From a bacterium (GTDB lineage Bacteria > Pseudomonadota > Gammaproteobacteria > Berkiellales > Berkiellaceae): a stretch of 7,171 nucleotides of DNA. The stretch is taken from contig RFNU01000233.1 in the NCBI GenBank assembly GCA_009927065.1, positions 1 through 7,171 of the forward strand. Reading direction: 5' to 3'. Numbering within the stretch: position 1 is the stretch's first letter; each line of letters begins with the position of its first letter. Below are positions 6,246-7,171 of this stretch, piece by piece. The notes beneath the pieces were generated by a model that saw only the letters and a program-made list of their open reading frames with translations, was not told the origin of the DNA and ran no database searches. A program made the position numbers and the translations under genes.

Positions 6246-6246
6246 C

Positions 6247-6726
6247 ATGACACAGAGACACCCGATGACACAAGAGGGAGCCTCATCTTTGAAAGCTGAG
6301 CTGGAGCGACTCAAACAAGTTGAGCGCCGCCGGATCATTCAAGCTATCGCTGATGCGAGAGAACACGGCGATCTTAAAGAAAATGCTGAATATCATGCAG
6401 CAAAAGAAGAACAAGCTTTTGTGGAAAGTCGTATTAATGAAATAGAAGCAAAACTTGGATCTGCACATGTGATTGATATATCTACAATTGAGAATGATGG
6501 TAAAGTTATTTTTGGCTCTACTGTTACTTTTATTCGTTTAGATGATGATAAAGTTGAAACATTTAAAATTGTTGGGGATGATGAAGTTGATATTCGTGCC
6601 AATAAGATCTCTTTTAATTCGCCGCTTGCCAGAGCGATGATAGGCAAGCATGTTGATGATTCTTTTGAGGTTCATACCCCTGGTGGAGATGTTGATTATC
6701 AAATAAAATCAGTAAATTACATTTAA
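6247..6726 (+). CDS. greA: Transcription elongation factor GreA
   Basis: A 159-residue protein (E. coli GreA is 158) that inserts into the RNA polymerase secondary channel and stimulates cleavage of backtracked RNA. The N-terminal antiparallel coiled coil (about 8-76) carries the tip signature AREHGDLKENAEYHAAKEEQ. Its acidic D42 and E45 correspond to the Mg-coordinating D41 and E44 of E. coli. The C-terminal FKBP-like domain (about 80-159) contains the typical SPLARAMIGKHVDD and ends with Y-x-I-x-S-V-x-Y. The ATG at 6247 is chosen over an upstream in-frame ATG at 6145 that would overlap dapB by about 100 bases. AGAGG (6234-6238) lies 8 bases before 6247, and the family's N-terminal MT-x-GA-x-L start fits. 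The 1-base gap after dapB suggests translational coupling. The 37 bases to rlmE hold no terminator. Confidence 0.98.
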   Translation: MTQRHPMTQEGASSLKAELERLKQVERRRIIQAIADAREHGDLKENAEYHAAKEEQAFVESRINEIEAKLGSAHVIDISTIENDGKVIFGSTVTFIRLDDDKVETFKIVGDDEVDIRANKISFNSPLARAMIGKHVDDSFEVHTPGGDVDYQIKSVNYI

Positions 6727-6763
6727 GAAACTCAACTTATTGATTTATTAAGGCTTTCGTTTA

Positions 6764-7171
6764 ATGAACTGGTGGATTGATCGTCAGAAAAATGATAAAT
6801 TTGTTCAGCAGCGCAAGCACGAGCAATTGCGTTCGCGAGCGGCTTTCAAGCTGAGGGAGCTTATTGATAAATACAAGTTAAAAGGAGCAACCGGGCCCTT
6901 CTTGGAGCTAGGTGCAGCCCCCGGAGGTTGGACAGAAATTCTTGTTCAAACCTATCCTAATGATCTGATTATTGCTTGTGATTTATTAAGTATGAAACCC
7001 GTCGTAGGAGCTACAGTTTTACAAGGAGATTTTACTGACCCTGCATTTTTAGAAAATCTTAAAAACCAACTGAATGGTAAAAATGCAGGCGGAATCTTCT
7101 CTGACATGGCTCCAAATTTTTCGGGCCAACCGTTGGTAGAGCAATCTAAAATGATGCATTTAACAGAATTG
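6764..7171 (+). CDS. rlmE: 23S rRNA (uridine-2'-O-)-methyltransferase RlmE (FtsJ/RrmJ), 5' part
   Basis: The first 136 codons of an SAM-dependent methyltransferase that 2'-O-methylates U2552 in the A loop of 23S rRNA and promotes late 50S assembly; the gene runs off the window. It begins MNWWIDRQKNDKFVQQ, followed by RSRAAFKL with the first catalytic Lys at 29. The SAM-binding loop LELGAAPGGW is at 47-56, an acidic strand CDLL at 72-75, GDF at 88-90, and the SDMAPNFSG motif at 113-121 with the catalytic Asp114. The second Lys and the Glu of the K-D-K-E tetrad are expected beyond the edge. The family is about 200-210 residues long, so roughly one third is missing. A weak AAGG (6750-6753) precedes the ATG by 10 bases. 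In E. coli this gene is heat-shock induced with ftsH, which fits its position behind a sigma-32 cluster. Confidence 0.95.
   Translation, partial: MNWWIDRQKNDKFVQQRKHEQLRSRAAFKLRELIDKYKLKGATGPFLELGAAPGGWTEILVQTYPNDLIIACDLLSMKPVVGATVLQGDFTDPAFLENLKNQLNGKNAGGIFSDMAPNFSGQPLVEQSKMMHLTEL

Noticed and set aside
6145..6246. A GreA start at 6145
   Set aside because: It would overlap dapB out of frame and add 34 residues absent from the family; ATG 6247 has a proper ribosome site and gives the usual length.

Overview
This window is a mostly conserved, AT-rich chromosomal segment. It probably comes from a gammaproteobacterium, possibly a host-associated or Legionella/Coxiella-like lineage; the lineage is inferred from gene order and composition, not proven. 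Divergent nadK and grpE, followed by dnaK-dnaJ-dapB and then greA-rlmE, is a gammaproteobacterial arrangement. The protein motifs (for example a DnaK ending in a DVVDAEFDEV-type tail) agree with that.

Layout. Positions 1-264 are the 3' end of an IS200/IS605-family element: the C-terminal zinc-ribbon/RuvC-III end of a TnpB (OrfB) gene and a bulged subterminal hairpin ending in a GAATGTCAC-type right end. Its base composition is clearly richer in GC than the neighbouring host DNA. It abuts, and appears to have replaced, the extreme 3' end of a leftward PAP2-family phosphatase gene (244-888). That gene sits 1 base behind nadK (890-1765, leftward).

Rightward from position 1837 is the heat-shock chaperone cluster: grpE (1837-2415), dnaK (2475-4388) and dnaJ (4433-5554). 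A near-consensus sigma-32 promoter (1776-1803) lies in the nadK/grpE divergent gap, and a weaker sigma-32-like site overlaps the grpE stop codon ahead of dnaK. A 9-bp hairpin sits between dnaK and dnaJ, directly against the dnaJ ribosome binding site. Tightly packed behind dnaJ are dapB (short form, GTG start), greA and the 5' part of rlmE, which runs off the right edge.

How the genes work together. DnaK, DnaJ and GrpE form one ATP-driven folding machine: DnaJ delivers clients and triggers ATP hydrolysis, and GrpE exchanges the nucleotide. The downstream genes serve lysine/peptidoglycan precursor synthesis (DapB), rescue of backtracked RNA polymerase (GreA) and 23S rRNA 2'-O-methylation (RlmE, itself heat-shock induced in E. 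coli). Their close spacing suggests that heat-shock transcription may extend into them. The most interesting spot is the left edge, where the transposon end, a potential TnpB omega-RNA with its guide, and the truncated phosphatase gene meet. No gene-free stretch exceeds 300 bases.
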